NCBI GenBank assembly: GCA_027451915.1
Contig: DAIDHU010000397.1
Coordinates: 1 to 6,254, forward strand
Length of the DNA stretch: 6,254 nt
Reading direction: 5' to 3'
Origin: Thiomonas sp.
GTDB taxonomy: Bacteria > Pseudomonadota > Gammaproteobacteria > Burkholderiales > Burkholderiaceae_C
In this document: positions 1 to 5,925 of the stretch, piece after piece
Layout: every line of letters starts with the position of its first letter
Numbering within the stretch: position 1 is the first letter of the stretch
The notes under the pieces: model-generated
Told to the model about the DNA's origin: nothing
What the model saw: only the letters and a program-made list of their open reading frames with translations
Databases searched by the model: none
Position numbers and translations under genes: made by a program

Positions 1-570
1 CAGTCGGCGCGCCAGCGCGCAGGCGGCACCCACCGCGTCCTCGTCCACCACGGCATCGAACAGCGCGCCCTCGCGCAACTGCGCGGCCGGCACCGGCTCG
101 CCGGACACGATCAGATCCAGCGCCCGTGCCAGGCCCAGGGCGCGCGGCAGGCGCTGGGTGCCGCCACTGCCCGGCAACAGTCCCAGCTTGACCTCGGGCA
201 GCCCGACCAGGGCGCCGGCCAGCGCCACGCGCCCGTGGCAGGCCAGCGAGAACTCCAGCCCGCCGCCCATGCAGGTGCCGTGGATGGCCGCCACCACGGG
301 CTTGGGGCTGGACTCGGCCACCTGCAACACGTCCAGCAAATGCGGCGAGGCGATCATCTCCGGCTTGCCGAACTCGCGGATGTCGGCGCCGCCGCTGAAC
401 AGCGCGCCGGCCCCCGTCACCACGATCGCGCGCACGGCCGGATCGGCCGCCGCCTGATCCAGGGCTTCGATCAGCAAGCGGCGTTGTTCCAGGCCGAAGC
501 CGTTGACCGGCGGGTTGTCCAGCGTGAGCACGGCGACCTCGGCGTCGAGGCGGATGTGGACCTTGGGCAT
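1..570 (-). CDS. Enoyl-CoA hydratase/3-hydroxyacyl-CoA dehydrogenase, N-terminal part (runs off window)
   Basis: The 190 visible codons encode a crotonase domain that hydrates enoyl-CoA to 3-hydroxyacyl-CoA in beta-oxidation. Seen: the early NPPVNGFG segment (about residues 19-26), the oxyanion-hole region FSGGADIREF (58-67), HGTCMGGGLE (97-106) and LPEVKLGLLPGSGGTQRLPR (124-143). E106 and E126 are 20 residues apart, matching the two catalytic glutamates of enoyl-CoA hydratases (E144/E164 in the rat enzyme). The start is the ATG at 570, with GGAG five bases upstream. No stop occurs before the window edge. The wording of the motifs is closest to FadJ/peroxisomal bifunctional (PimF-like) proteins of about 700 residues, which add an NAD-binding 3-hydroxyacyl-CoA dehydrogenase half; that half is inferred, not seen. 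A stand-alone hydratase of about 260 residues is the alternative. It lies 50 bases downstream of the iclR gene and is probably cotranscribed with it. Confidence 0.9.
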   Translation of the reverse strand, partial: MPKVHIRLDAEVAVLTLDNPPVNGFGLEQRRLLIEALDQAAADPAVRAIVVTGAGALFSGGADIREFGKPEMIASPHLLDVLQVAESSPKPVVAAIHGTCMGGGLEFSLACHGRVALAGALVGLPEVKLGLLPGSGGTQRLPRALGLARALDLIVSGEPVPAAQLREGALFDAVVDEDAVGAACALARRL

Positions 571-603
571 GGTGTCTCCAGTCGATTCGGGGGGATGCGC
601 TGC

Positions 604-620
604 GCGCCCGGGCCGGGCGC
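604..620 (-). other. Perfect 17-bp GC palindrome directly after the iclR stop
   Basis: The 17 bases abutting the regulator's stop codon form a perfect inverted repeat, GCGCCCGG-G-CCGGGCGC. As RNA from the minus strand this would fold into a stem of about seven G-C pairs with a three-base loop. No T-run follows on the minus strand, so it is not a canonical intrinsic terminator. It may stabilise the iclR message or partly separate it from the downstream crotonase gene. The structure is seen; the role is a guess. Confidence 0.5.
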
Positions 621-1454
621 TCAGGCCTGTACCGCCAGGCGCAGTCGCTCGGCCAGCTCGAGCAGGCGCGGCCGCGCCTGCCCGAGCAGGAATTCGGGGC
701 TCAGCTGGAAGGCAGGCCCGCCGCAATTGATGGCCATGCGCGGCATGCCGCGGCCCGCATCCACGGCCACTGCGATGGCGTTCACGTCGGGCTGCCAGTC
801 GCCGAAGGAACAGGCGCAGCCGAGTTCGCGCACCTCGCGCAGCGCGCGCTCGATGCCGGCGCGCAGCGCGGGCCCTTGCTCGCCCTCCTGCGCGGCCAGT
901 TCCCGCAGCAGCAGCTCGCGCTCGTCCTCGGGCGCCGCCGCCAGCCAGGCGCGGCCCATCGCCGTGCTGCCCAGCGGGATGCGCGAGCCCACGTCCAGGC
1001 TCAGGGTCAGCGCCGAGGAACTGCGACAGTTTTCCACGTAGATCATCGAGAGGCGGTCGCGCAGGCCCAGCGACACCATGGTGCCGGTGGCGTCGGCCAG
1101 CTGCTGCATCCAGGGCCGCGCCAGCTGACGCATGTCCATGCGCGCCAGCACGCTGCTGCCCAGGGCCAGGGTGGCGCTGCCCAGGCGGTACTTGCCGCTT
1201 TCCTCGTCGTGGCTCAGGTAGCCCAGCCGGGTCAGGGTGTAGGTCAGGCGCGAAACCGTGGACTTGGGCAGCGAGCAGCGCGCGGCGATGTCCTGGTTGC
1301 CCAGCGCGCGGTCACGCGAGCGAAAGCAGGCCAGCACCTCCAGCCCCCGCGCCAGCGCGGTGACGAACTGACGCTGGTCGACATCCGGCGCGCGTACGGC
1401 TTCCAGCGGCCCCTGCGCCGCCCTGCGGCCGGCTGCCCTGCGGCGTGCATCCAT
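621..1454 (-). CDS. IclR-family transcriptional regulator
   Basis: The gene encodes 277 residues, the usual size for the family or slightly longer. The N-terminal winged helix-turn-helix spans about residues 30-95, with the HTH in NQDIAARCSLPKSTVSRL (53-70) and the wing in DEESGKYRLG (83-92). The C-terminal effector domain (about 105-275) shows the family's LADATGTMVSLGLRDR (119-134), a region ending VGSRIPLGSTAMGRAWLAA (155-173) and an AIAVAVDA strand (226-233). IclR proteins bind small carbon-source metabolites or CoA-pathway intermediates and usually control a neighbouring catabolic operon. The start is the ATG at 1454, preceded by AGGAA at good spacing. The first 28 or so residues are an Arg/Ala-rich lead-in before the conserved domain. 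The open frame extends far upstream without a stop, but that part is antisense to the dehydrogenase genes. The gene is transcribed away from the acyl-CoA dehydrogenase operon and is the obvious candidate to regulate it; the effector is unknown. Confidence 0.93.
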   Translation of the reverse strand: MDARRRAAGRRAAQGPLEAVRAPDVDQRQFVTALARGLEVLACFRSRDRALGNQDIAARCSLPKSTVSRLTYTLTRLGYLSHDEESGKYRLGSATLALGSSVLARMDMRQLARPWMQQLADATGTMVSLGLRDRLSMIYVENCRSSSALTLSLDVGSRIPLGSTAMGRAWLAAAPEDERELLLRELAAQEGEQGPALRAGIERALREVRELGCACSFGDWQPDVNAIAVAVDAGRGMPRMAINCGGPAFQLSPEFLLGQARPRLLELAERLRLAVQA

Positions 1455-1490
1455 GGTTCCTGCTCCCTGCCAGCGCCGGGGCCCGGCGCC

Positions 1491-1519
1491 TTGACAGCCC
1501 CCGGACCCGACGGAAGAAT
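1491..1519 (+). promoter_or_regulatory. Sigma-70-like promoter of the acyl-CoA dehydrogenase operon
   Basis: A perfect -35 hexamer TTGACA (1491-1496) is followed after exactly 17 bases by AAGAAT (1514-1519), a 4-of-6 match to the -10 consensus. Transcription would begin near 1526, leaving an untranslated leader of about 66 bases before the ATG at 1593. It is the best promoter-like match I found between the two divergent genes. It is a sequence match only; no start site has been measured. Confidence 0.6.
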
Positions 1520-1530
1520 GGGCCCATTCT
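1515..1530. promoter_or_regulatory. Perfect 16-bp palindrome over the operon start site (candidate operator)
   Basis: AGAATGGGCCCATTCT is identical on both strands. It covers most of the rightward -10 hexamer and the predicted start point. A protein bound here would block RNA polymerase, so it is a good candidate for a repressor operator. The IclR protein is the likely ligand because its gene is adjacent, but the core does not look like the commonly reported IclR box, so a different regulator is possible. Confidence 0.45.
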
Positions 1531-1531
1531 A
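1526..1531 (-). promoter_or_regulatory. Possible -10 element of the iclR promoter
   Basis: Read on the minus strand this hexamer is TAGAAT, a 5-of-6 match to TATAAT, facing the iclR gene. No convincing -35 hexamer lies 16-18 bases upstream, so a promoter here would be weak or activator-dependent. It sits in the right half of the 16-bp palindrome and directly faces the -10 of the rightward promoter, so polymerase could not occupy both at once. Confidence 0.3.
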
Positions 1532-1538
1532 GCCCCAT

Positions 1539-1560
1539 GGAACACTGTTCCGCACAGCGG
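1539..1560. promoter_or_regulatory. Overlapping inverted repeats, candidate IclR binding site
   Basis: GGAACACTGTTCC (1539-1551) is a perfect inverted repeat with six-base arms around a central C. It resembles the 13-15-bp GGAAAT-N-ATTTCC-type palindrome known for E. coli IclR. A second inverted repeat, CCGCACAGCGG (1550-1560), overlaps its right edge. The pair lies just downstream of the predicted start of the rightward operon and upstream of the iclR gene, where one bound protein could affect both. Binding is inferred from position and symmetry. Confidence 0.5.
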
Positions 1561-1592
1561 TTTTGCGCAACGCGCAGGCCTCCCGAAGCCGC

Positions 1593-2816
1593 ATGGACAT
1601 CGACATCCTCCCCGAGCTGGCCGCATTGCGCCGCGAACTGCGCCAGACCCTGCTCGAGCTGCTTCCCCAGGCCCTGCGCCGCAAGGTGCTCCTGGGCCAG
1701 CGCCTGGAGCGCGAGGACTACCTGAGCTGGCAGCGCCTGCTGCATGGGCGCGGCCTGGGCGCCGTGCACTGGCCACTCGAATGGGGCGGACGCGCCTGGA
1801 GCCCGGCGCAAAGCGCCGTGTTCGACGAGGAATGCGCGCGCCTGGGCGCGCCGCGCCAGCTGCCCTTCGGGCTCAAGATGCTGGCCCCCGTGCTGCTGCG
1901 CTTCGGCACCCCCGAGCAACGCGCGCGCCTGCTGCCGCCCATCATCGAGGGGCGCAGCTGGTGGTGCCAGGGCTACTCCGAACCCGGCGCAGGCTCCGAC
2001 CTCGCCTCCCTCAAGACCCGCGCGCTGCCCGAGGGCGGGGACTTCGTGCTGCACGGCCAGAAGACCTGGACCACCCTGGCCCAGCATGCCGACTGGATGT
2101 TCTGCCTCGCCCGCACCGACCCCGAGGCCCGGCCCCAGCGCGGCATTTCCTTCCTGCTGGTGGACATGCGCAGCCCCGGCGTGCAGGTGCGCCCCATCCG
2201 GCTGCTCGACGGCGAGCACGAGGTCAACGAAGTCTGGCTGGACGGCGTGCGCGTGCCGCGCGAGAACCTGGTGGGCGAACTGCACCAGGGCTGGACCGTG
2301 GCCAAGTACCTGCTCGGGCACGAGCGCGCCAACATCGCCGGCATCGGCACCATCCAGCGCGAGCTGGACCGCCTGCGCGAGCTCGCCGCCCGGGCCGACG
2401 CCCACGGCCTGCGCCCCGGCGAGCAGCCGCTGCTGGCGGCCGACATCGCCGAGCTGGAAATCGACCTGCTGGCCCTGGAGGCCACGCAGGCGCGCATGCT
2501 GCTGCGCGAGGGGCCGCCCGGAGCCGAGGCCTCCATGCTCAAGGTGCTGGGCAGCCGGCTGCAGCAGCGCGCCAGCGAGCTGCTGATGCGCGCAGCCGGA
2601 GCGCGCGCCCTGCCTTTCGAGCCCGAGGCCTTCGCACCCCCGCCGGGATTCGAGCCGGTGGCCGGCGAGGACTGCGCGCTGCTGGCCGCGCAGTACGCCA
2701 ACTGGCGCAAGGTGTCGATCTACGGCGGCAGCAATGAAATCCAGCTCAACATCCTGGCCGGCGCGCTGGGCCTGGACCCCGGCCGGGGCGCGCCCGGCGC
2801 CCGCGGCGCCGATTGA
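1593..2816 (+). CDS. Acyl-CoA dehydrogenase, PimC-like large subunit
   Basis: The 407-residue FAD-dependent enzyme would introduce the alpha,beta double bond into an acyl-CoA and pass electrons to electron-transfer flavoprotein in the cytoplasm. Domains: N-terminal helices (about 1-122), the beta domain with YSEPGAGSD (128-136) and GQKTWTT (155-161), which contact FAD and substrate, then the C-terminal helical domain ending in YGGSNEIQLNI (377-387). The residue aligned with the usual catalytic glutamate (E376 of MCAD) is Gly378. A glutamate instead occurs in LGHERANIAG, E244, which aligns with the catalytic base of LCAD and isovaleryl-CoA dehydrogenase. The neighbour-contacting motifs R-x-QFG and QxxGGxG are not recognisable, which suggests obligate pairing with the next gene. 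Overall wording is close to pimeloyl-CoA dehydrogenase large subunit, but the substrate is not proven. The start is the ATG at 1593; an in-frame TTG at 1563 is less likely. The Shine-Dalgarno is weak. Confidence 0.92.
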   Translation: MDIDILPELAALRRELRQTLLELLPQALRRKVLLGQRLEREDYLSWQRLLHGRGLGAVHWPLEWGGRAWSPAQSAVFDEECARLGAPRQLPFGLKMLAPVLLRFGTPEQRARLLPPIIEGRSWWCQGYSEPGAGSDLASLKTRALPEGGDFVLHGQKTWTTLAQHADWMFCLARTDPEARPQRGISFLLVDMRSPGVQVRPIRLLDGEHEVNEVWLDGVRVPRENLVGELHQGWTVAKYLLGHERANIAGIGTIQRELDRLRELAARADAHGLRPGEQPLLAADIAELEIDLLALEATQARMLLREGPPGAEASMLKVLGSRLQQRASELLMRAAGARALPFEPEAFAPPPGFEPVAGEDCALLAAQYANWRKVSIYGGSNEIQLNILAGALGLDPGRGAPGARGAD

Positions 2817-2824
2817 CCTCGACC

Positions 2825-3937
2825 ATGGAAGCCACCGAACAACAGCGCATGCTGGGCGATTCCCTGCTGCGCTTCGTACAGCGCGAGTACGGCTTCGAGC
2901 AGCGCCGGCGAGTCCAGGCCGCGGGCGGCTTCGATCCCGCACGCTGGCAGGGCCTTTGCGAACTGGGCCTGGCCGCCCTGCTGGTGCCCCAGGAACACGG
3001 CGGCCTGCAGGCGCCGCTGGCCGACGCGCTGCATGCGCTGCAGGTGCTGGGCCCCGCCCTGGTGCTCGAGCCCGTGCTGGGCAGCTGTGTGCTGGCCACG
3101 CGCCTGCTCGCGCGCGCCGGCGGCCCCGCCGCCGCGCAATGGCTGCCGCGCCTGGCCGAAGGCGCGATCGGCGCGGTCGCCCTGTTCGAGCCCGGCGCCG
3201 GCTTCGAGCACGAGCCGCCGCGGTGCCGCGCCCGCGCCGAGGCGCAGGGCTGGGTGCTCGATGGAGCCAAGAGCCTGGTGCTGCAGGCCGGGCAGGCGCA
3301 AGTGCTGCTGGTCTGGGCCGCCTGCGAGGATGGCGGCCCCGGCTGGTTCGCGGTTCCGGCCGACTCCGCGGGCCTGGCCCTGCGGGCCTACGCGCTGCTC
3401 GACGGCCAGCCGGCCGCCGAGCTGAGCCTGCGCGGCGTGCGCCTGCCCGCCACGGCCCGTCTGCCGGGCCAGGCCCGGGCACTCGCCGACGAATTGCGCG
3501 ATCTCTGGCTGGCCGCCGTGTGCGCCGACGCCGTGGGCGTCATGCAGGCCGCGCTGGACGCCACGGTCGCCTACCTCAACACCCGCGTGCAGTTCGGTCG
3601 CCCGCTGGCCGCGCAGCAGGTTCTGCGGCACCACGCAGCGAGCCTGTGGATGGAACTCGAGCAGGCGCGCTCCATGGTCTGGCTGGCCGCACGCCAGCTC
3701 GAGCTCGAGCCTGCCGCGCGGCGCGCCGGGCTGATGGCGGCGGTCAAGTCGCGTGTAGGGCGTGCCTGTCGCGAGATCGCGCAAGGCAGCGTGCAACTGC
3801 ACGGCGGCATCGGCCTGAGCGACGAGCTGGCGCTCAGCCACTGGTTCAAGCGCCTGAGCCTGGCCGAGCTGTGGCTGGGCGACAGCCGCCAGCAACTCCT
3901 GCGCTACCAAAGGGCCGGCGCCGGCGCGCCCGCCTGA
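2825..3937 (+). CDS. Acyl-CoA dehydrogenase, PimD-like small subunit
   Basis: The 370-residue protein is a second acyl-CoA dehydrogenase-fold subunit, eight bases after the large one and probably translated by coupling, since no clear Shine-Dalgarno precedes it. It keeps the FAD-contact motifs of the C-terminal domain: TRVQFGRPL (253-261) and QLHGGIG (324-330), followed by HWFKRL. Its middle domain is degenerate: FEPGAGFE (121-128) is only a partial match to the flavin motif, and the usual K-x-W-I/T-T segment is replaced by AKSLVLQAG. Neither catalytic-glutamate position is acidic: Trp228 occupies the LCAD-type position and Leu351 the MCAD-type position. In the family, such partners form alpha2-beta2 enzymes, as in PimC/PimD and the mycobacterial ChsE1/ChsE2 pair. 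I infer a non-catalytic role that completes the FAD sites of the large subunit. The ATG at 2825 is chosen because it gives the family-like TEQQRML beginning; a TTG at 2813 would overlap the upstream stop. Confidence 0.9.
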   Translation: MEATEQQRMLGDSLLRFVQREYGFEQRRRVQAAGGFDPARWQGLCELGLAALLVPQEHGGLQAPLADALHALQVLGPALVLEPVLGSCVLATRLLARAGGPAAAQWLPRLAEGAIGAVALFEPGAGFEHEPPRCRARAEAQGWVLDGAKSLVLQAGQAQVLLVWAACEDGGPGWFAVPADSAGLALRAYALLDGQPAAELSLRGVRLPATARLPGQARALADELRDLWLAAVCADAVGVMQAALDATVAYLNTRVQFGRPLAAQQVLRHHAASLWMELEQARSMVWLAARQLELEPAARRAGLMAAVKSRVGRACREIAQGSVQLHGGIGLSDELALSHWFKRLSLAELWLGDSRQQLLRYQRAGAGAPA

Positions 3938-3984
3938 CCCCCGTCGCAACCCTCCCCCGAGCTTCCACCCAGGACAGGCGCACC

Positions 3985-4833
3985 ATGCAGGACTTCAGCG
4001 ATCGCGTCGCGGTGATCACCGGCGCCGCCGGGGGCATCGGCCTGGCGCTGGCCCGCCAGGCCCTGGCGCGGGGCATGCGCCTGGTGCTCAGCGACCTCGA
4101 CCCCGGCTCGCTCCAGGCAGCCGGCCGCGCCCTCGGCGCCGATCCGGCGCGCCTGCTGCTGCATGCCGCAGACGTCAGCCGCGACCCCGAAGTCGCCTCG
4201 CTGGCCGAGGCCGCCTTCGCGCGCTTCGGCGCCGTGCACCTGCTGTGCAACAACGCCGGGGTGGGCTTCAGCCGCCTGGCCTCGGAACACAGCGCGGCGG
4301 ACTGGGAATGGGTGATCGGGGTCAACCTGTTCAGCGTGGCCCACGGCATCCGGCATTTCCTGCCGCGCATGCAGGCCGCGGGGGCGCCGGCCCATGTGCT
4401 CAACACCGCCTCGGCCGCCGGGCTGGTGTCCACCCCCGGGCTGGCCGCCTACAACGCCAGCAAGCAGGGCGTGGTGGCCCTGTCCGAAACCCTTCGCGCC
4501 GAGCTGGCCGCGCAGCACAGCCCCGTCGAGGTCTCGGTGCTGTGCCCGGCCTGGGTTCCCACCGGCATCCATGCCAGCAGCCGCGTGCGCCCCGAACGCT
4601 TCGGCGCCACCGCGCCGGCCTCCGAGGCCTCGCGCCCCTACGAACAGACCATGGAACACGCGGTGCTGGCCGGGCGCCTGAGCGCCGACGACATCGCCCG
4701 CATCGCCTTCGAGTCCATGGCGCGCGGGCAGTTCTACATCCTGCCCCACACCCGCATCGGCCAGGCCGTGCAGGAGCGCTTCGCCGAGATCGCGGCCGCC
4801 GCCGTCCATCCCCCCCACGCCCCCTCCCCATGA
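3985..4833 (+). CDS. Short-chain dehydrogenase/reductase (SDR)
   Basis: The 282-residue classical SDR carries a Rossmann nucleotide-binding motif TGAAGGIG (12-19), NNAG (89-92), a structural Asn in GVN (114), catalytic Ser143 and the YNASK catalytic pair Tyr156/Lys160. Asp37 at the end of the second beta strand favours NAD(H) over NADP(H) by the family rule. Such enzymes oxidise or reduce a hydroxyl/keto group; in this operon a 3-hydroxyacyl-CoA or a related hydroxylated ring or chain intermediate is plausible, but the sequence does not identify the substrate. The C-terminal 60 residues (YEQTMEHAV... through RFAEIAAAAV) form the variable lid and end in a Pro/His-rich tail. The start is the ATG at 3985, with AGGA (3971-3974) ten bases upstream. 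It lies 47 bases after the small acyl-CoA dehydrogenase gene and its stop overlaps the next start. Confidence 0.93.
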   Translation: MQDFSDRVAVITGAAGGIGLALARQALARGMRLVLSDLDPGSLQAAGRALGADPARLLLHAADVSRDPEVASLAEAAFARFGAVHLLCNNAGVGFSRLASEHSAADWEWVIGVNLFSVAHGIRHFLPRMQAAGAPAHVLNTASAAGLVSTPGLAAYNASKQGVVALSETLRAELAAQHSPVEVSVLCPAWVPTGIHASSRVRPERFGATAPASEASRPYEQTMEHAVLAGRLSADDIARIAFESMARGQFYILPHTRIGQAVQERFAEIAAAAVHPPHAPSP

Positions 4834-5807
4834 ACGCTCTGATGTGCCACGCCTTCGGGCCCATTTCCGATCTGCGCCTGGAGCAGGCGGCGGACCCCCT
4901 GCCCGGCCCCGGCCAGGTCGTGGTGCGTGTGCGCGCCTGCTCGCTCAACTTTCCCGACGCGCTGATCGTGCAGGGCCTGTACCAGGTCAAGCCCGCGCTG
5001 CCCTTCTCGCCCGGCGCCGAGTTCGCCGGCGAGGTCGAGGCGCTGGGAGAAGGCGTGCGCCATGTGCGCGTGGGCGACCCCGTGGTGGTCTTCGCCGGCC
5101 ACGGCGGCCTCGCCCAGCGCTGCGTGGTCGACGCCGCGCGCCTGCTCCCCCTGCCCGCCGGCATGGATTACGCGCAGGGCGCCGCCTTCGTGCTCACCTA
5201 CGGCACCGCCTTGCATGCGCTGCGCACCATCGGCAGCCTGCGCGAAGGCCAGACCCTGCTCGTGCTGGGAGCCGCCGGCGGCGTCGGCCTGGCCGCCGTC
5301 GAGGTCGGCAAGGCGCTGGGAGCGCGCGTGATCGCCGCCGCCTCCAGCGCCGCGCGCCTGGAACTGGCGGCCCGCCACGGCGCCGACGCCGGCATCGACT
5401 ACGCCACCCAGGACCTGCGCCAGCGCGTGCTCGAACTCAGCGAAGGGCGCGGCGCCGACCTCGTGCTCGACCCGGTGGGCGGCCCCTACGCCGAGAAGGC
5501 CCTGCGCGCCACCGCCTGGCGCGGCAGCTACCTGGTGGTGGGCTTCGCCGCGGGCGAGATCCCGCGCCTGCCCCTCAACCTGCTGCTGCTGCAGGAACGT
5601 CGCCTGCTCGGCGTGTACTGGGGCGAGGCCCTGCAACGCGACCCCGCCGCCCACCTGCGCGACATGGAGCAACTGGTCGCCTGGTTCTCCCAGGGCAGGC
5701 TGCGCCCGCCCATCACCGAGCGCGTGGGCCTGGACGGCGCGCTCGACGCGCTGCAGCGCATGGCCGCGCGCGGCGTCATGGGCAAGGTGGTGGTGGATAT
5801 CGCCTAG
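4830..5807 (+). CDS. NADPH:quinone oxidoreductase-family protein (zinc-free MDR)
   Basis: The 325-residue protein belongs to the medium-chain dehydrogenase/reductase superfamily. Seen: an N-terminal GroES-like domain with GPGQVVVRVRACSLNFPD (26-43) and PFSPGAEFAGEVEALGEGV (58-76), then a Rossmann domain with LGAAGGVGLAAVE (146-158), DPVGGPY (214-220) and the VVGFAAGEIPRLPLN segment (236-250) typical of this quinone-oxidoreductase-like subgroup. The zinc-binding cysteine/histidine pattern of alcohol dehydrogenases is absent. Family members reduce quinones or the double bond of enones and some enoyl-CoAs with NADPH, so a 2-enoyl reductase role in the pathway is possible but unproven. The ATG overlaps the preceding stop as ATGA. 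The 20 bases before it are mostly C with no Shine-Dalgarno, so translation probably depends on coupling to the SDR gene. An in-frame ATG at 4842 is a less likely start. Confidence 0.93.
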   Translation: MNALMCHAFGPISDLRLEQAADPLPGPGQVVVRVRACSLNFPDALIVQGLYQVKPALPFSPGAEFAGEVEALGEGVRHVRVGDPVVVFAGHGGLAQRCVVDAARLLPLPAGMDYAQGAAFVLTYGTALHALRTIGSLREGQTLLVLGAAGGVGLAAVEVGKALGARVIAAASSAARLELAARHGADAGIDYATQDLRQRVLELSEGRGADLVLDPVGGPYAEKALRATAWRGSYLVVGFAAGEIPRLPLNLLLLQERRLLGVYWGEALQRDPAAHLRDMEQLVAWFSQGRLRPPITERVGLDGALDALQRMAARGVMGKVVVDIA

Positions 5808-5836
5808 CTCCGACCCCGCGCCGGATCAATCCCTGC

Positions 5837-5858
5837 GCGCGTGCCGGCGCGCACGCGC
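5837..5858 (+). terminator. GC hairpin 29 bases after the operon's last stop
   Basis: GCGCGTGC (5837-5844) and GCACGCGC (5851-5858) are exact inverted repeats separated by six bases, giving an eight-pair stem. No T-run follows, so it is not a textbook intrinsic terminator. Position at the operon end suggests a 3'-end stabiliser or a pause site for termination by another mechanism. The same GCGCGCACGCG string recurs near 6200. Confidence 0.4.
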
Positions 5859-5870
5859 TGCCCGCCGGGC

Positions 5871-5877
5871 CTAGATT
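5871..5877 (+). promoter_or_regulatory. Possible -10 element for the small downstream gene
   Basis: CTAGATT contains a 4-of-6 match to TATAAT, with the C just upstream that stationary-phase sigma (RpoS) promoters favour. No -35 hexamer is apparent at 16-18 bases upstream, which RpoS promoters tolerate. A start near 5884 would give a leader of about 42 bases. This is a weak, position-supported guess. Confidence 0.3.
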
Positions 5878-5890
5878 GGGCGGCGAAAGG

Positions 5891-5918
5891 TCCGCGCGTC
5901 GCGGGCCCGCATCGCGGA
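5891..5918 (+). promoter_or_regulatory. Inverted repeat that would pair with the small gene's Shine-Dalgarno
   Basis: TCCGCG (5891-5896) is the exact reverse complement of CGCGGA (5913-5918). The inner palindrome GCGGGCCCGC (5901-5910) could add a three-pair upper stem. The right arm contains the first three bases of the GGAG (5916-5919) that serves the ATG at 5926, so the folded leader would hide the ribosome binding site. The pairing is read from the sequence; regulation is inferred. Confidence 0.4.
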
Positions 5919-5925
5919 GCATGCC

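Noticed and set aside
235..1041. A 268-codon plus-strand open frame opposite the crotonase and iclR genes.
   Set aside because: It spans two real genes on the opposite strand and their gap, and its translation is repetitive Arg/Ser/Ala without any domain.
1455..3482. A very long open frame on the minus strand that continues the iclR frame upstream, opposite the acyl-CoA dehydrogenase genes (953 codons in total with iclR).
   Set aside because: The upstream part is low-complexity Arg/Ala/Pro/Gly translation with no domain, is antisense to two well-supported genes, and is expected in DNA this GC-rich. Only the part from 1454 onward is IclR.
2720..3949. A 409-codon minus-strand open frame opposite the small acyl-CoA dehydrogenase subunit.
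   Set aside because: It mirrors the real gene's codons, shows no recognisable motif, and has Gly/Ala/Gln/Arg-rich composition typical of antisense frames in GC-rich genomes.
3904..4818. A 304-codon minus-strand open frame opposite the SDR gene.
   Set aside because: The plus-strand product carries the complete SDR motif set, while the antisense product has no domain features.
4734..5672. A 312-codon minus-strand open frame opposite the quinone-oxidoreductase gene.
   Set aside because: It is a shadow of the well-conserved MDR gene, with Gly/Ala/Gln/His-rich composition and no motif.
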